64,000 bases of DNA from Muscardinus avellanarius (GCA_963383645.1 OY726557.1:129820174-129884173), one strand, 5' to 3'. Positions 10,825-22,928 are shown, counted from the first letter of the stretch. Notes: a model not told the origin generated them from the letters alone. Program-made: numbers and translations.

Positions 10825-10944
10825 TGGCTAAGTTGCCAGGTTGGCCGTTAAACTTGCTAAACTTGCAATTCTCCTACCTCTGCCTTTTAAGTCACTGGAT
10901 TTATAGGCATGTACCACTGCTTTTTTTTTTTTTTTTTTTTTTTT
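10825..10944 (-). mobile_element. B1-like head fragment
   Basis: Minus-strand head (gtctggctaagttgcc ... ggcatgtaccactgc) with no tail part; a T24 run lies at 10921-10944 on the head side. Confidence 0.65.
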
Positions 10945-11309
10945 GGTGAATAAACTCTCACTGTTCAAACTTCAAGTAGGACTCAAAGCACCTTTTGCCT
11001 CTGTAACCCCAGTCATTGCTATTTACAGTTTGACTAAACAAAAGTTTTTCTATGCATGTACATACCTATACATAAATATAACACAATTCATTCAGTATGT
11101 TTCTTACTTTTCTCTATGTATGTTATGTGGATGTGTGTATATATGTGTAAATATGTACATGTAAGTATGTATATTATTAGGATATATAAATGCAACTGTA
11201 TATATTATTCTTACTTTTTTGCACTTAATGTGTCTTAATGATTGTGTATGGTCTGTATATACATGTCTGACTTGGGTTTTGTTTTCTTTTGTCTTGTGGT
11301 GGTGCTGTC

Positions 11310-11358
11310 CAGCTCAGGGCTTGTGCATGTTGGGCAAACTCTTTACCCTTTAGCCCTA
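11310..11358 (-). mobile_element. ID element fragment
   Basis: gggcttgtgcatgttgggcaa matches the ID core in minus orientation; both ends are lost. Confidence 0.45.
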
Positions 11359-11398
11359 GAACTTGTGTGTGGTTTGTTTGTTTCTTGTTTTTGTTTTT

Positions 11399-11599
11399 TG
11401 CCATACTGGGGATACAACCCAGGGGCAATGTACCTCCTAGCTACATCCCCAGCTTTATTTTTATACTTTATTTTTGAAACAGGGTCTCACTGAGTTACGA
11501 AGGGCCTCGCTAAGTAGCTGAGACTGTCTGTGAATCTCAATCCTCCGGTCTCCGCCTCCCAGATGCTGGGATTACAAGCATGTGCCACCATGCCTGGCA
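11399..11599 (-). mobile_element. Dimeric B1-ID SINE
   Basis: Full-length, tail catactggggatacaac to head end catgcctggc. Confidence 0.85.
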
Positions 11600-12204
11600 T
11601 CTAGAATTTTTGTTTTTAATTGCAACCATCTATTCAATGGTGTTCACTTTCTTGCAGAGTTTTTCATACTTACTTCACTTTTATATTATGAGGATTTTCT
11701 CTTGTTATTAGATATGATACTAACATTGACTATTTTTGGTTAAATCTTCTTGTATATTTTATATACAAGATCCTAAAAGTGGAATTACTGGGTCAAAAGT
11801 AACTTTTCAAGGCTCCTGATACACATTCCTATTTGTCATTCAAAAAAAGTCACACCATTTAACATGCCCACACACAGTGTAAGAAATCCATTACACTATT
11901 TATCCTTTTTTAAAGAGTTATTTACTCAAGGAACAGATGCTAAGTTAGACTGCATGCTGAAACACAACCTCAAATTTGGCAAAGATCCAGGAAAACCTAA
12001 TCATTTAAATAAGCAAATTGTGACTTTCTTAGGTTAAGAGAATTCTAAAACTCAAGATAAGAAAGTCAACTGATCGTATCTTGATCAAGCACCACTAAGT
12101 AACTCCAAAGGTGATGGTGATAATATAATGAAGTAGGCTAAGAAGCCATCACTTGTATCTGATGTAGAGACTCCTCTTCTCCAGAATCATTCCTTCAATG
12201 AAAT
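11600..12204. other. No gene seen; AT-rich unassigned DNA
   Basis: Contains a short self-complementary stretch (cttgtatattttatatacaag, 11750-11770). Nothing else assigned. Confidence 0.4.
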
Positions 12205-12985
12205 ACTATGTTAAGCAATGCATACCCATGTTTATAGCAGCACAATTCATGGAGCCAATCTAGGTGCCCATCAACAAATGAAAAGATAAAGATTATGTGG
12301 TATGTATGTGCAATAAAATTTTACTCAAACATAAGAAACAAAATTACATTATTTGCAGGAAAACAGATGTAACTAGAGAATATTATGCTAAGTGAGATCA
12401 ACCAGTCTCAAAACGTCAAAAGTCATATATTTTCACTGTTATGTGAGAAAAAGGAAACAAAAGGAACATCATATAAATGAAAGAACCAGTAAGATAGTGG
12501 AAGAGGCCGGACATGGCAGCACACGCCTACAATCCCATTATCTAAGAGGCTGAAACAGAAGGACTACAGATTTAATATAGCCTCAGGAACACAGCCAGAA
12601 CCACAGCAATCTGGCGAGATCCTGTTTCAATATAAAACATAACAAAGGACTGGGGGGTGTCAGTTGAAGGTAGAATGACACTCAGTTCAAGCCCCAGCAC
12701 CAAAAAGAGAAAAGAAAAAAAAAAAAAGAATAGTGGGAGGAAATTGGGGGGGGAGGGAAAAAAGGAGGAATGAAGGAGAAACTATATCTGTATGTGAACA
12801 TATCACTATCAATCTCACCAACACATATGAGGAGAGAGGAAGGGCACAGGGTGGGATGCTGAGAAAAATACAACAATTGTCATGTGTGCATGTGTAGTAT
12901 CACTTTGAACCTCACTGTGATGTATAATTATAATGCACCAATGAAAGTATATGAAAAAGAAAAAAAAGCAATACTATGTACTCTA
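12205..12985 (+). mobile_element. L1 3' end
   Basis: Plus-strand L1: ORF2 end (tagagaatattatgctaag), then a G-rich 3' UTR (about 12740-12860) and the terminal ataattataatgcaccaatg with an A-rich end. A SINE at 12508-12705 splits it. Confidence 0.8.
12508..12705 (+). mobile_element. SINE nested in L1 3' UTR
   Basis: Diverged dimer, ggccggacatggcagc head and ccccagcacc tail, ending in an A/G-rich tract. Confidence 0.75.
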
Positions 12986-13138
12986 ATAACCTTGACTGGA
13001 ATACAATACTGTTAAATGTGTCATTCTCCTCCAGCCTACATCACAAAATCATGAATAGTTTTACTAAGAAGGATATATGTGTATGACTATAAAAAAAAAT
13101 ACAGGGAAGAAAACAGTAACTTTTAAAAATAAGTGGAC

Positions 13139-13319
13139 TAGCCAGGCGTGGTGGCCCACGCTTGTAATTCCCCGCGCTTGGGAGGCGGAGACAGGAGTAT
13201 CGCGCACTTTTGAGCCCAGCCTCGCTGGCTTAAGAGACCCTGTTTCTAAATAAAAATATAAAATGGGTCTGGGAGTGTAGCCTGGAGGTAGAAGGATTTC
13301 CAGGAACCCCAGTACCAAA
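13139..13319 (+). mobile_element. SINE, aggaacccc subtype
   Basis: Nearly consensus-like: ccaggcgtggtggcc head, linker taaaaatataaaat, tail ctccaggaacccc-type end. Low divergence suggests a recent insertion. Confidence 0.9.
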
Positions 13320-13524
13320 TACAAATAAGTGGACTATAAAAACACAAGAAAATGTATTCATGAAAACAAAGAAAATGACATCAAAGTTGTTTAAGTTCAA
13401 TATTTAAATGCAATTACATTTTAAAATGACATATTTAAAATTAATCTAATGATCATACTGAAACACATCAACAATATAGGAATGATATTTATAAATAAAA
13501 TATTGTTGAAGAAATGACCAGAAA

Positions 13525-13700
13525 AGCCAGGCATGGTGGCACACGCTTGTAATCCCCGCGCTTGGGAGGCAGAGACAGAAGGATCACGCAGGTTCAAAGC
13601 CAGCCGCGCTGGCTTAAGAGATCCTGTTTCCAAATAAAATATAAAATAGGTCTTGGAGTGTAGCCCAGAGGTAGAGGAGTTCCATCCCCAGTACCACCAA
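13525..13700 (+). mobile_element. SINE, young subtype
   Basis: Head gccaggcatggtggc, linker caaataaaatataaaat, tail shortened to gaggagttccatcccc, A13 end. Confidence 0.9.
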
Positions 13701-13835
13701 AAAAAAAAAAAAATCATGTTAAAGTCTAACTACACAAATAAAATAAGCCCAAATGCACTTTGAGAAAAGGAACTGTCTGATCAAGATTCAGTCTTCCTCC
13801 TTACCTTGCTTCATTTTGTTTTGTTCAGTTTTGTT

Positions 13836-13910
13836 TTTGTGGTACTGGGGATCAAGTCTGAGTCCCATGCATACTAAGCACTCTTCCAGGAGCTATAGCT
13901 CTAGCCCCTT
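13836..13910 (-). mobile_element. ID element
   Basis: Minus strand, ggtactggggatcaa ... gctatagctctagcccc. No B1 head next to it. Confidence 0.65.
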
Positions 13911-14276
13911 CTTGCACTGCTTCTTAAACTAGAACTCAACGATGTTTAAGTACACAAATCATGTTTGTGAATGAAGACATTTCTTATGTTACCAAATATG
14001 GCCAATCTATAAACATAGGTAAATACATAGGCTCTCACTCTTTTCCAAGGAAAGCAAGAAGATTGGTCACAGAAAACCTGATACATACAGAACATGCAGT
14101 GCACGCTCAGTTCATACATTCTTATTTCCACGTGTACTCATAAGCAGAGCCATAATATTCTCAGAAAGAACACACTTTGAAGGAAGGAAGCAAAAGGCTA
14201 AACTGAGATAGGGCATACACTATTAATTAAATTATATATTGAGGGAAAATAGCCCACAGTATGTGAAAATTTTATA

Positions 14277-14375
14277 CCAAGAACTTTATACTAAGATCTT
14301 TATACTTAAATTAAGAACTTTATACTTAAAGAACTTTATACTTAAATTACTAAGAACTTTATACTTAAATTAAGT
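14277..14375 (+). repeat. Minisatellite, ~20-bp unit
   Basis: Five imperfect units of aagaactttatacttaaatt in tandem, one shortened by a few bases. Confidence 0.9.
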
Positions 14376-14439
14376 AAAAAAAAACCTAAATCTTTATAGG
14401 GCAATCAAAAATTTGTAGTAGTCCACACTCCATTCACTC

Positions 14440-14765
14440 TTCGGCTTTCCACAGTTTCAGTTACCTATAGTGAACTATGATCCTAAATATTAAATGAAAA
14501 ATTCCAGAAATAAATAATTTTAAAGTTTCATACTGCATTCTGCTCTGAGCAGCAAGATGAAGTCCCATGCAGTCCTGTTTTGTCCCATCCAGGACACAAA
14601 TCAGGCAGTTACCTAGCAGCCATCTCAGGCACCAGATCAGCTGTCACAGTATCACAGTGCTTGTGTTAAGTAACCCTTACATCACAGCCTATCACTACAC
14701 CACAGTCCTACATCATTTGCCTCACTTCGTCTCATCACTACCTACCATCCACACAAGGAGAGGGG
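14440..14765 (+). mobile_element. Ancient DNA-transposon-like repeat
   Basis: cacagtttcagttacc, aaatattaaatgaaaaattcc and cacagtgcttgtgttaagtaaccc follow the layout of a pogo/Tigger-type element. Family assignment is by recall of its general appearance and is not certain. Confidence 0.5.
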
Positions 14766-14779
14766 CCACCAGAGTACAT

Positions 14780-15762
14780 AAGATGGCGAATGAATGGAAC
14801 TAGAGGGTATTATGCTAGGGGACATTAGCCAGTCTCAGAAAGTGAAGCGCTGTGTATTTTCTCTCAGATTTGGAAGCTAAAGTGCCGGGGTTGGTCCAAC
14901 CCTAGCAGAGTTGAGGTTCATGTGTTGGTGAGGGGAAGCCGAGGTCGATGAGAAAAGATCACCACACGAATTAGATTCAACCTTCTCCATTTTATTCAGG
15001 ATTTGTTATAAGTTATATACTTTATTTTTTGGCAGAAAAACAAGGGCATAGCCATGCAAGCAGGATCGCCAAGGACGGGAAAAAGTTATTATTTTTATAA
15101 AGTTTAGGGCAAGGGTGCCAGACATTTAAATAATCATAATATGCTTTGTCTTACTTCACAAGTCTGACTCAAACTTAATCTTATACAGTGGCTCAAACTA
15201 AGGTCAGTTTGAACTTAATGTTTGGCCCAATAACTTTAGCCTTGGGAAAAATCTTTACTGCCTGAGTCTCTCACAAGCCGCTGCCCATCAGTTTTAGTTA
15301 TAATGTTTATACATAAAATTCCAATTATACATATTAATCCAAATAATCCTAAAATAATTTTTTGAAGAAAGGAGTGCTAGACATACTTCATGGGGGATCT
15401 ACGCCATTGCAGATCCCCTGATCGAGCTTTCTCAAGATCTGCAAGATATGCTGTAGCACTAAAGAAACTGGGAAACAGAAAAGACCTTTAAAAAGGAGTA
15501 GGAGTAGAGACTCCAATGGAGCAACGAAAGGTGTTTCAGTGAGGGGAGCGGGGGAAAGGAGATAAAAGGAAGGTGACAGTTTAAATCATGCTATGTGTAT
15601 ACAAAAAATTATCAGCACCAATCTCAATGACATGTACAGGGCAGGGAAGACTGTGGGGTGAGATCCAGAGGAAAACATACCAAGTATTGTGTGCATGTAT
15701 ATTCCTATCACACTGTACCTTATTATAATGGGTAATTACAATGCACCAATAATAAGAGTATT
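14780..15762 (+). mobile_element. L1 3' end split by an LTR
   Basis: L1 3' sequence at 14780-14876 continues at 15465-15762 (purine-rich 3' UTR, then atgggtaattacaatgcacc and A-rich end). The join is seamless once the LTR and one copy of ctaaag are removed. Confidence 0.8.
14883..15458 (-). mobile_element. Solo LTR with 6-bp target duplication
   Basis: Begins tgccgggg and ends gctgtagca on the plus strand (TG...CA ends), flanked by ctaaag at 14877-14882 and 15459-15464. On the minus strand a poly(A) signal (aataaa, 14996-14991) precedes about 110 bases of R/U5. A 6-bp duplication fits class II (ERVK/IAP-like) elements. No internal retroviral genes are present. Confidence 0.85.
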
Positions 15763-15785
15763 TTGTGTGTGTGTGTGTGTGTGTG
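15763..15785. repeat. (TG)n microsatellite
   Basis: About 11 TG units where a SINE tail meets the L1 end. Confidence 0.9.
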
Positions 15786-15969
15786 CTACTGGGGTTCCTG
15801 GAAGCCCTTCTACCTCCGGGCTACACTCCCAGACCTATTTTTTTATATACTTTTTAAAATTTGGAAACAGGGTCTCTTAAGCCAGCACGGCTGGCTTTGA
15901 ACCTACACGATCCTCCTGTCTCCATCTCCCAAGCGCGGGGATTACAAGTGTGCGTCACCACACCCGGCG
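15786..15969 (-). mobile_element. SINE, aggaacccc subtype
   Basis: Complete minus-strand copy with few changes (gctactggggttcctgg to caccacacccggc). Confidence 0.9.
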
Positions 15970-16157
15970 CTAAGGGTATGTTTTTTAAAAGGAGGGAGAC
16001 CAGCTTCACAGAACACCAACAGTTACAACTATTCTATTTTTAGTTATTAGTTAATTTGTCTAATTTGTAAACTAAACCTTATTACATGTACATGTATATA
16101 GAAAAAAAACAGAATATATTAGTTCAGTACTGTCTGAAGGGAACTTAAAACATATCT

Positions 16158-16333
16158 CCTCCTGTAATCTCAGTACTTAGGAGGCTGAGACAAGAATCCC
16201 AGGTTCAAGGCCCCTCGACAATTTACCAAGACCCTCAGCAATCTGGCAAGACTCTGTTTAAAAAAAAAAAAAAGGTCTGGGCATGTATGTAGCTCAGAGG
16301 TATATGCCTCTGGATTCAATCCCCAGTACACCA
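16158..16333 (+). mobile_element. Dimeric SINE, head start missing
   Basis: Starts at ctcctgtaatctcag, so the first ~25 bases are lost. Tail ggtctgggcatgtatg ends in ccccagtacacc. Confidence 0.75.
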
Positions 16334-16402
16334 AGAAAAAAGAAAAGAAAAGAAAAGAAAAGAAGAGAAAAGAAAAGGAAAGAGAAAAGAAGAGAAAAGA
16401 AA
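16334..16402. repeat. (AAAAG)n microsatellite
   Basis: About 13 units, some interrupted, grown from the SINE A tail. All-purine strand. Confidence 0.95.
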
Positions 16403-17661
16403 AGTATCCCCTGCATATAAGGCGGAGTACTATATTGTTACCAGCAAACAAATTTACCATATAAGGAATGTTACAAACTTAAAGGACCCAACATCTGATT
16501 GGAAAATTTATGGCAGCAGGAATCACATCTCTTTTACCTCCTTTTCTATTCTTAGTGCTTACACAGTATTCGAAAACCAACATGCACTCTATAAATACCT
16601 GTTCAATAAATGTTGTCAGTGAGATCATAAAACAAAAACGTGCTTGATCTGCTAACACAGAAGCACTTGTGCCCACAAAAGAGTTGTATAAACAAACTGT
16701 GTCAAGTCCCACAGCAAATTTGAGTTGTTAATCTAACTGAAGTAGGATATAATTATGTAATTTTTAACTGTTCAAGTTTAATTCCACTAAAATTACATTA
16801 TAAATGAAGTGATATATTCCTTGCATGATTAAAATAAATAGGTATGATTAGAGCTTCATATGCCTAACTCACATTCATTTCCAACTTGTGTATCAAGCAT
16901 GAACCCTATCTTTATAACTCACCATTTGCTAATTCAAAGTGGAAGGGAAAAACCATGAGTGCACACAGATCTCTGACCATTTGGTCCCCTATTTTAAAAA
17001 GTAGAAAAAGGGTCTCCCAAAGTTATAGTAACAAATATTTTCAATTTTCTAAGATGGCCTCAATTTTAAATACCATATCAGGTATGATGATATGTCATAC
17101 AGAAATTTGAGCAAATGTTCATTGCATCCAGAAAACTCCCTACTTTTCTTCCTCCTTCCTATTCTCTACTTCTCAAAGAAAGTAAGTGACAGCCACTGAG
17201 CTACAGCCCCAGCCTGGATCACTGCCTTTAAATGTCAAGCAAGGATGATTCACTCCTCCAGATGGGCTCAGTCTCTATTCCTGTTTCATGTTTTGAAGCA
17301 AACTAATTCCCAAACACCACATCTACAGAGCTGGTCATAATGGCATACAAAACAGCTGATTACTTACAAATGAGAAAATTAAGTTTCAGTGCAATTAAAT
17401 ACACACATAGAACTAAATATTTGATTACTGAACACTACAGTGATTTCTGTTAAAAGTGAGCACTGATTTTAAATGTCATGTATCGTCTTTGAATCAGAAA
17501 TTATTTTCTGTTTACTGACTAAATTTGCAAATCCACTAAGAGGTTATAGATCCTAACTAGGTTCTCTTAATGGCGTAAGTGGATTAATGCTAGTATGCCA
17601 GTCAACTAGCTGAGGGATCTATACAGCGCAAGTTAAAGGCATACAAAATGAAATAATTCTG
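16403..17661. other. No gene seen; single-copy DNA
   Basis: Small frames at 16479-16712 (-) and 16886-17110 (+) have no recognisable domain. SINE-free for 1.2 kb. Confidence 0.45.
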
Positions 17662-17836
17662 CCGGACGTGGTGGCGCACGCTTGTAACCCCAGCGCATGG
17701 GAGGCAGAGACAGGAGGATTGTGCAGGTTGGAAGTCAACCATGCTGACTTAAGAGACCCTGTTTCCAAATAAATGTATAAAATAGGTCTGGGAGTGTAGC
17801 CCAGAGGTAGAAGGGCTTCCAGGAACCCCAGTACCA
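17662..17836 (+). mobile_element. SINE, aggaacccc subtype, with target duplication
   Basis: gccggacgtggtggcg head to aggaaccccagtaccac tail and A12. gaaataattct occurs just before and again after the A tail (near 17857-17868). Confidence 0.9.
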
Positions 17837-17959
17837 CAAAAAAAAAAAAGAGAAAGAAATAATTCTATTTAACCAGTCAACAAATCCTCAAGGTTAGCTA
17901 AGACTCTCTTAAGAACAACAAAGCTAGAGAACCTAACACTAACAGTTAATAAAACCTGT

Positions 17960-18720
17960 CACAAAGCTATAATAATTGAATGGTACCACATTTACAAACA
18001 AGAAAAAAAACTGACTAATAGAACAGATTAAAACAGAACCCAGAAACAACTCACATATATTGGTTACCTGATTTCTGTAGTACAATTCTGGCAATGCTCT
18101 TTTCAAAGGATAATCCCTCTAATAAATGGTGCTGGCTCCATTAAATATTCACCTGGGGAAAAATCCTACAGTAAAAGCAACTCCAGAAGGAATGTAGAAT
18201 AAATACAAGAAGCAAAACAATAAAGCTTTTGTAGAAAACATATGGAATCTTTCTGACATCTGAGTAAGCAACGTTTTCTTGTTTTTGTTTTTTTGGGGGT
18301 TTTTGTTTTTGTTTTTTGTTTGTTTGTTTTTTGCAGTTCTGGGGATTGAACCCAGAAGTATTCTGCCTCCGAACTATAACCCCAGCCCTATTTTTTTTTT
18401 TTTTTAATTTTGAAACAGGGTTTCATTAAGTAGCTACGGTTGGCCGCAAACCTGGATCCTCCTATCTCGGCCTCCAGAGTACTGGGATTACAAGTATGTG
18501 CTATCACATCCGGCAGCAAATATTTTTTTAAAATATACAAAAAGCAATAACTATAAAGGACAACATGATGAACTGGACTCTATTACACTCACTCTTTAAA
18601 GGATACTTAGATGAGTGAAAGTAAACCAGAGAGTATGAAAAGATATTCATTGTATAAATATCTGACACACACACAAAAAAACTAGTATCCAGAATATAAA
18701 AAGGACTTAAAATGAGAGGA
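17960..18720 (+). mobile_element. Old L1 ORF2 fragment
   Basis: Plus strand, decayed L1 reverse transcriptase region (gctataataattgaatggtacc, ctaataaatggtgctggctcc, aaaacaataaagctttt). Split by a minus SINE at 18333-18515. Confidence 0.7.
18333..18515 (-). mobile_element. SINE nested in old L1
   Basis: Minus strand, T/G-rich run before it (18275-18332), then tail and head to catccggc. Confidence 0.85.
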
Positions 18721-19839
18721 TGAAATGACTGGGAAATGTTACTATTTTTGAATACTTTTTTGCATTTCTCAACTCTTCAGCAGTAGCCAATATCCTTCCA
18801 GCTGGATATCCAGCTGGCCCAATCAAAGCTAAAAAACAGAAATTATTCCAAAAATTCAAAGATCTTCTGGATCTGAAGACAGATAAAACCCCTTCTTAGA
18901 TTAATCAGAAGAATCCCAATTTCTGAAATTATGTTATTATGAACATGTAAATTTCATATCAGGTGAGGACTTCTTTCTAGTGCATGTAAAAGGAAGTCCA
19001 AATCACTGTGACTTCAACAAGAAAAAGGTTTACTCTTTTCACAAAATTCAACCTCAGAAGGAGGCACCTGCTGACATCTGTCTTGCAGTTTCATCTCAGT
19101 GGCAGAGTCCTTACTTGCATGCAAGAGGTCCTGGATTCACTCCCTTATCTGTGTGCGTGTGTGCATGTACATGTGTATGTTTGTGTATACTGTACAAAGG
19201 CTAGTAAAATCGCTATAAATCTCTTGGCCTTTCCCTAAAGATCTCTAGAATACTGCTATAGCTTGTCATCATGTATAATTTCTAGGCAGTAAGAAAGAGA
19301 AATGAGTAAAAAAGGATTTTCCCAAAAACTTCATCTAAAAATTTCTACCCACACTGACAGAGACTGACACATGGCTACCCCAGGTGGAAGGGAAGCTAAA
19401 ACACATACTTTTTTAGCCAGGCACATTTCTGCTTTAACAAAACTTGAGCAGCATTAGAAAGAAAAAGGGAGAGTGGATTCCAAGACAGGCACCCTGGAAT
19501 CCCTGCCACAGCGATGACATGTTTGCTAATACCAAATATATTTCTTTAACAACTTACAAGTCTGTGACTCATAGCACTAGAAGAAATTTTCCATGGTAGA
19601 ATTCTGGCAACTGTTTTCCCCAAGCATTTTTCCTAGTATTTACCACAGAAAGAAAATGTAAAAGTTCAGGCACCATCACTTGAAAGGCAGATACACATCA
19701 ATGCCCAGCTTGTTTGCCTTTCAGATTTAAATTTGAATCCTTTAAAGAGAAAACTACAAAAGTGTGGCATACATTTTCTAAAATACTTCTTAGATGTAGT
19801 AAGTCAATAATGAAGCACAAAAAAATTTTTTAACTTAAA
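18721..19839. other. No gene seen; one ID-like remnant
   Basis: 19087-19150 (catctcagtggcagagtcc ... gtcctggattcactccc) is a decayed ID element, followed by a TG-rich patch. The rest is unassigned. Confidence 0.4.
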
Positions 19840-20013
19840 CAGGGAGTGGTGATTCACACCTGTAAGCCCAGTACTTGTGAGGCTGAAAGAGGATGATCAG
19901 GCAGATTCAAGGCCAGCCTTGGCAACTTAGCAAGACCCTGTTTCAAAATAAGAAAAATAAAAAAGAACTGGAGGGTGCAGCTCAGAGGTAGAATGCCTCT
20001 GGGTTCAAGTCCC
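19840..20013 (+). mobile_element. Dimeric B1-ID SINE
   Basis: Head aacagggagtggtgattc, linker aataagaaaaataaaaaa, tail gaactggagggtgcagctc. Confidence 0.8.
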
Positions 20014-20129
20014 AAAACTTTTCTGGGAAACTTTTTCAAAATAAACAATGAATTCTCAATCTGCCTTTTTCCAACCCAAAAATTATTCACCACTTACCCA
20101 AATTATTGGCAATTCCATAAAATCAAGTA

Positions 20130-20446
20130 CCATTTTTCCTCAATATGCACAGATGACCCCCACAAATACCCAAATCAATGCAGGCACAAGTTCCTGTATA
20201 AAATGATATAGTATTTACATATAATCTATACACATCCTCTAGTACATCTCAGGTCATCTCAAGATTACTTATAATACTTCTGACAATACAAATGCTATGC
20301 AAAAAATTGTTTTACTCTGTTGTTTACGGAATAAAGATAAGGTAAAAAGTTTATACATGTTCAGTACAATTTTTTTCCAATAGTTTATATCCACATTGGT
20401 TTAATCCACTGATGTGGAACCTATGGATACAAAGAACTGAATATGT
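20130..20446 (+). mobile_element. Ancient DNA-transposon-like repeat
   Basis: Stretches agtatttacatataatctat, atgctatgcaaaaaattg and tgatgtggaacctatggata follow the order of a Tigger-type MITE end. Family uncertain. Confidence 0.45.
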
Positions 20447-20673
20447 AATGTGGCAGTTTTCTGTGGATATATAGTTGCCAAAACACAAACTTTCCTAGGT
20501 GTAATAGACATGAATAATGCTATAATAGCCAGAATATCCCTTATTATTCAGCCTTCTGCTTTATCTTTTCCTTGCATAAGCCATTTATTTCAATGTGAGA
20601 AACTAAAAAAAAATCTTATTTTGTTCTAAAATAATAATTTAATGCATTAACACTTTCATATTAATATTTTTTC

Positions 20674-20751
20674 AGTGCTGGAAATTGAATCCAGGGCCTT
20701 ATGCATGCTAGGCAAATAGTACTCTACCACTGAGCTACACCACAGTCTCCA
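20674..20751 (-). mobile_element. ID element
   Basis: Minus strand, well preserved core atgcatgctaggcaaatag and actgagctacaccac. Confidence 0.75.
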
Positions 20752-20755
20752 TGTT

Positions 20756-20758
<3 letters not shown>

Positions 20759-20802
<44 letters not shown>

Positions 20803-20806
20803 GTAT
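20759..20806. repeat. (TG)n with (CG) core
   Basis: TG repeat interrupted by gcgcgcgcg; alternating purine-pyrimidine, so a Z-DNA candidate. Confidence 0.9.
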
Positions 20807-20810
20807 TAGT

Positions 20811-21006
20811 TACTGGAGATGGAACCCAGTGTCATTCTACCTCTGAGCTACACTCCCAGACCTATTTTATCTTTTATTTTGAAACAGTGTCTCACTAAGT
20901 TATGGAGGGCTTCACTAAATTGCTGAGGTTGGCCATAAACCTGCAACCCTCCTGTCTCAGCCTTCTAAGTATTATGATTACAAGCACATTCCACCAAAGA
21001 CTGGCT
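20811..21006 (-). mobile_element. Dimeric B1-ID SINE
   Basis: Minus strand, tail gatggaacccagtgtc; the head end is decayed. Confidence 0.75.
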
Positions 21007-21030
21007 CCATATCAGAGGTATAATATCCTT

Positions 21031-21034
<4 letters not shown>

Positions 21035-21076
<42 letters not shown>
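21035..21076. repeat. (AC)n microsatellite
   Basis: About 20 AC units, then A13. Confidence 0.95.
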
Positions 21077-21079
<3 letters not shown>

Positions 21080-21101
21080 AAAAAAAAAAGAAATACTCAG
21101 T

Positions 21102-21271
21102 CAGGCATGGTGGCGCACACTGGTAATCCCCACGCTTGGGAGGCGGAGACAGGATGATCGCACAGGTTCAAAGCCAGTCTCACTGATTTAAGAGACCTTG
21201 TCTCCAAAAAATATATAAAATAGGTCTGGGAGTATAGCCTGGAGGTAGAAGCTTTCCATCCCCAATACCAC
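21102..21271 (+). mobile_element. SINE, young subtype
   Basis: Head tcaggcatggtggcgc; tail shortened to gaagctttccatcccc. Confidence 0.85.
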
Positions 21272-21832
21272 ACACATACACAAAAGGAATATTCAACTCA
21301 CTGTTTTTTGGCAATTTCATAACATTTTGTCAAATATATTTTCTATTCTGTACTAGAGTTTGTTCTCTCTTAAACAACCACCCATTAAAATTAAACAAAG
21401 TTAAAGACATAGACTAACTTTAAATAAAGCTGAAGTTGAATTAAAGATACATGGATTAACCCAGGGCAGGTGATTTTAATTTCGTAAATCTGTGAGCCAT
21501 GTAAGGATCACCTCCTCTACCAGATACAGACCATGTGATGCCTGCAGACCCCAATTCTGACTCCAATCCCCTGTCCTTTAGACTGAGTCTGAAAGGCTTG
21601 TCTACAGTGTATGTGCCTTCTGTGCCCACTTACCCTTCCCAGCTCTTGGCTCCCATTCTTCCAGCCATCTTCCCTGACAGTCTAACTCATTTCCTGCATA
21701 GTTATATCCCCTCTACTGCACATCTCTGCTCCCTAAGGAACTGTCTCAGATAACCAAATCCTGGAGACTCATTTGTCTTAAGTCATTTAAGACAGAAGCA
21801 AACTTCTGCCAGTAAATTGTTATTTTCTTTTA
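21272..21832. other. No gene seen; single-copy DNA
   Basis: The proline/serine-rich frame at 21535-21753 (+) has no known domain and no splice or promoter context. Confidence 0.4.
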
Positions 21833-21835
21833 GTT

Positions 21836-22024
21836 TTTTTTTTTTTTTTTTTTTTTTTTTAGGTACTGGGGATTGAACTTAAGAGGCATTCTTCCTCCAA
21901 ACTAAATCTCCACCCCTTTTTTTTAATTTTGAAACTAAGTTGCTGAGGCTTGCCTGGAACCAACAGATCTGTTGTCTCAACCTTCCAAGTACTAGGATTA
22001 CAGGTATGCGCCACCACACAAAGC
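21836..22024 (-). mobile_element. Dimeric B1-ID SINE with long T run
   Basis: T run (about 26) is the A-tail complement; tail and shortened head follow, ending gccaccacacaaagc. Confidence 0.75.
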
Positions 22025-22230
22025 TAAATTGTTTTATTTCATAAAGCATAACTGATAAATCAAGACCCAAGACTAAACTTCCTCAATATTTTCATGTATA
22101 CAAGTATGAATAAATTCTCCGAGTATAAGCTTGTTAAGATTTTATATTGTTACTAATAAATTGGTATTTTAATCTGTATACATCAATACATTTCAAAAAG
22201 TTATTAAAAGCCAGGTGCTTTCTTATGATA

Positions 22231-22448
22231 ACTTTTTTTTTTTTTTTTACAGTACTGGGGATGGAACCCAGGGGCATTCTACCTCCGAGTGACACTCCCA
22301 GCCCTATATTTTATTCTTTATTTTGAAGCAGGGTGGTCTCACTGAGTTGCAAAGGGCCTCACTAGGTAGCTAAGGCTGTCTGCGAACCGTGATCCTCCTG
22401 TCTCAGCCTCCCAAATGCTGGGATTACAAGTGTGCGCCACCACACCCA
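22231..22448 (-). mobile_element. Dimeric B1-ID SINE
   Basis: T18 then tail ggatggaacccagggg and full head to caccacacccacc. Confidence 0.85.
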
Positions 22449-22928
22449 CCTCACTTCTTACTATCTTTTCCCACCTTACCCATTCATTCATCAAGACAAA
22501 GCTGCTAACAGAATCACAGACTCGATCCCATGACTCCAGTTTAAGAAATATGATCCCAGATTTCTGCAATGTATTATAATGTGTAAGTCAAGCCACAGTC
22601 CCAAACACGGATCATAAAGAGAATTACCTAAAAGTATATGAAAAGAGAGGCACAGATGCATTTATTAATGGGAAAGAAGAATCACTTCAAAGCCCATGCT
22701 TTATTGAATTGTAAATCAGTGCATTAACTTCAACACAGGTGAAAGATGGGCAACAACATAAACTAAAGCAAGCTCTCTCCAAAATGCACACTAGTAATAC
22801 TGATTTCTTAAACTTTTTCCAAGGACATATTTTAAGATATCCAAGGATATATTTAAATAACATTCTGTAATCTGGGCCCAGTTTGATCACTAATGCGACC
22901 AAGAATATACACAAAGGCTAATCTACTA
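22449..22928. other. No gene seen; single-copy DNA
   Basis: The minus frame at 22687-22914 lacks any recognisable domain. Confidence 0.4.

Noticed and set aside
14277..14375. Possible CRISPR-like array
   Set aside because: Units are directly tandem without unique spacers, in a mammalian nuclear context; it is a minisatellite.
20759..20806. Regulatory Z-DNA element
   Set aside because: The TG/CG tract could form Z-DNA, but it sits between two SINEs with no promoter nearby; listed only as a microsatellite.
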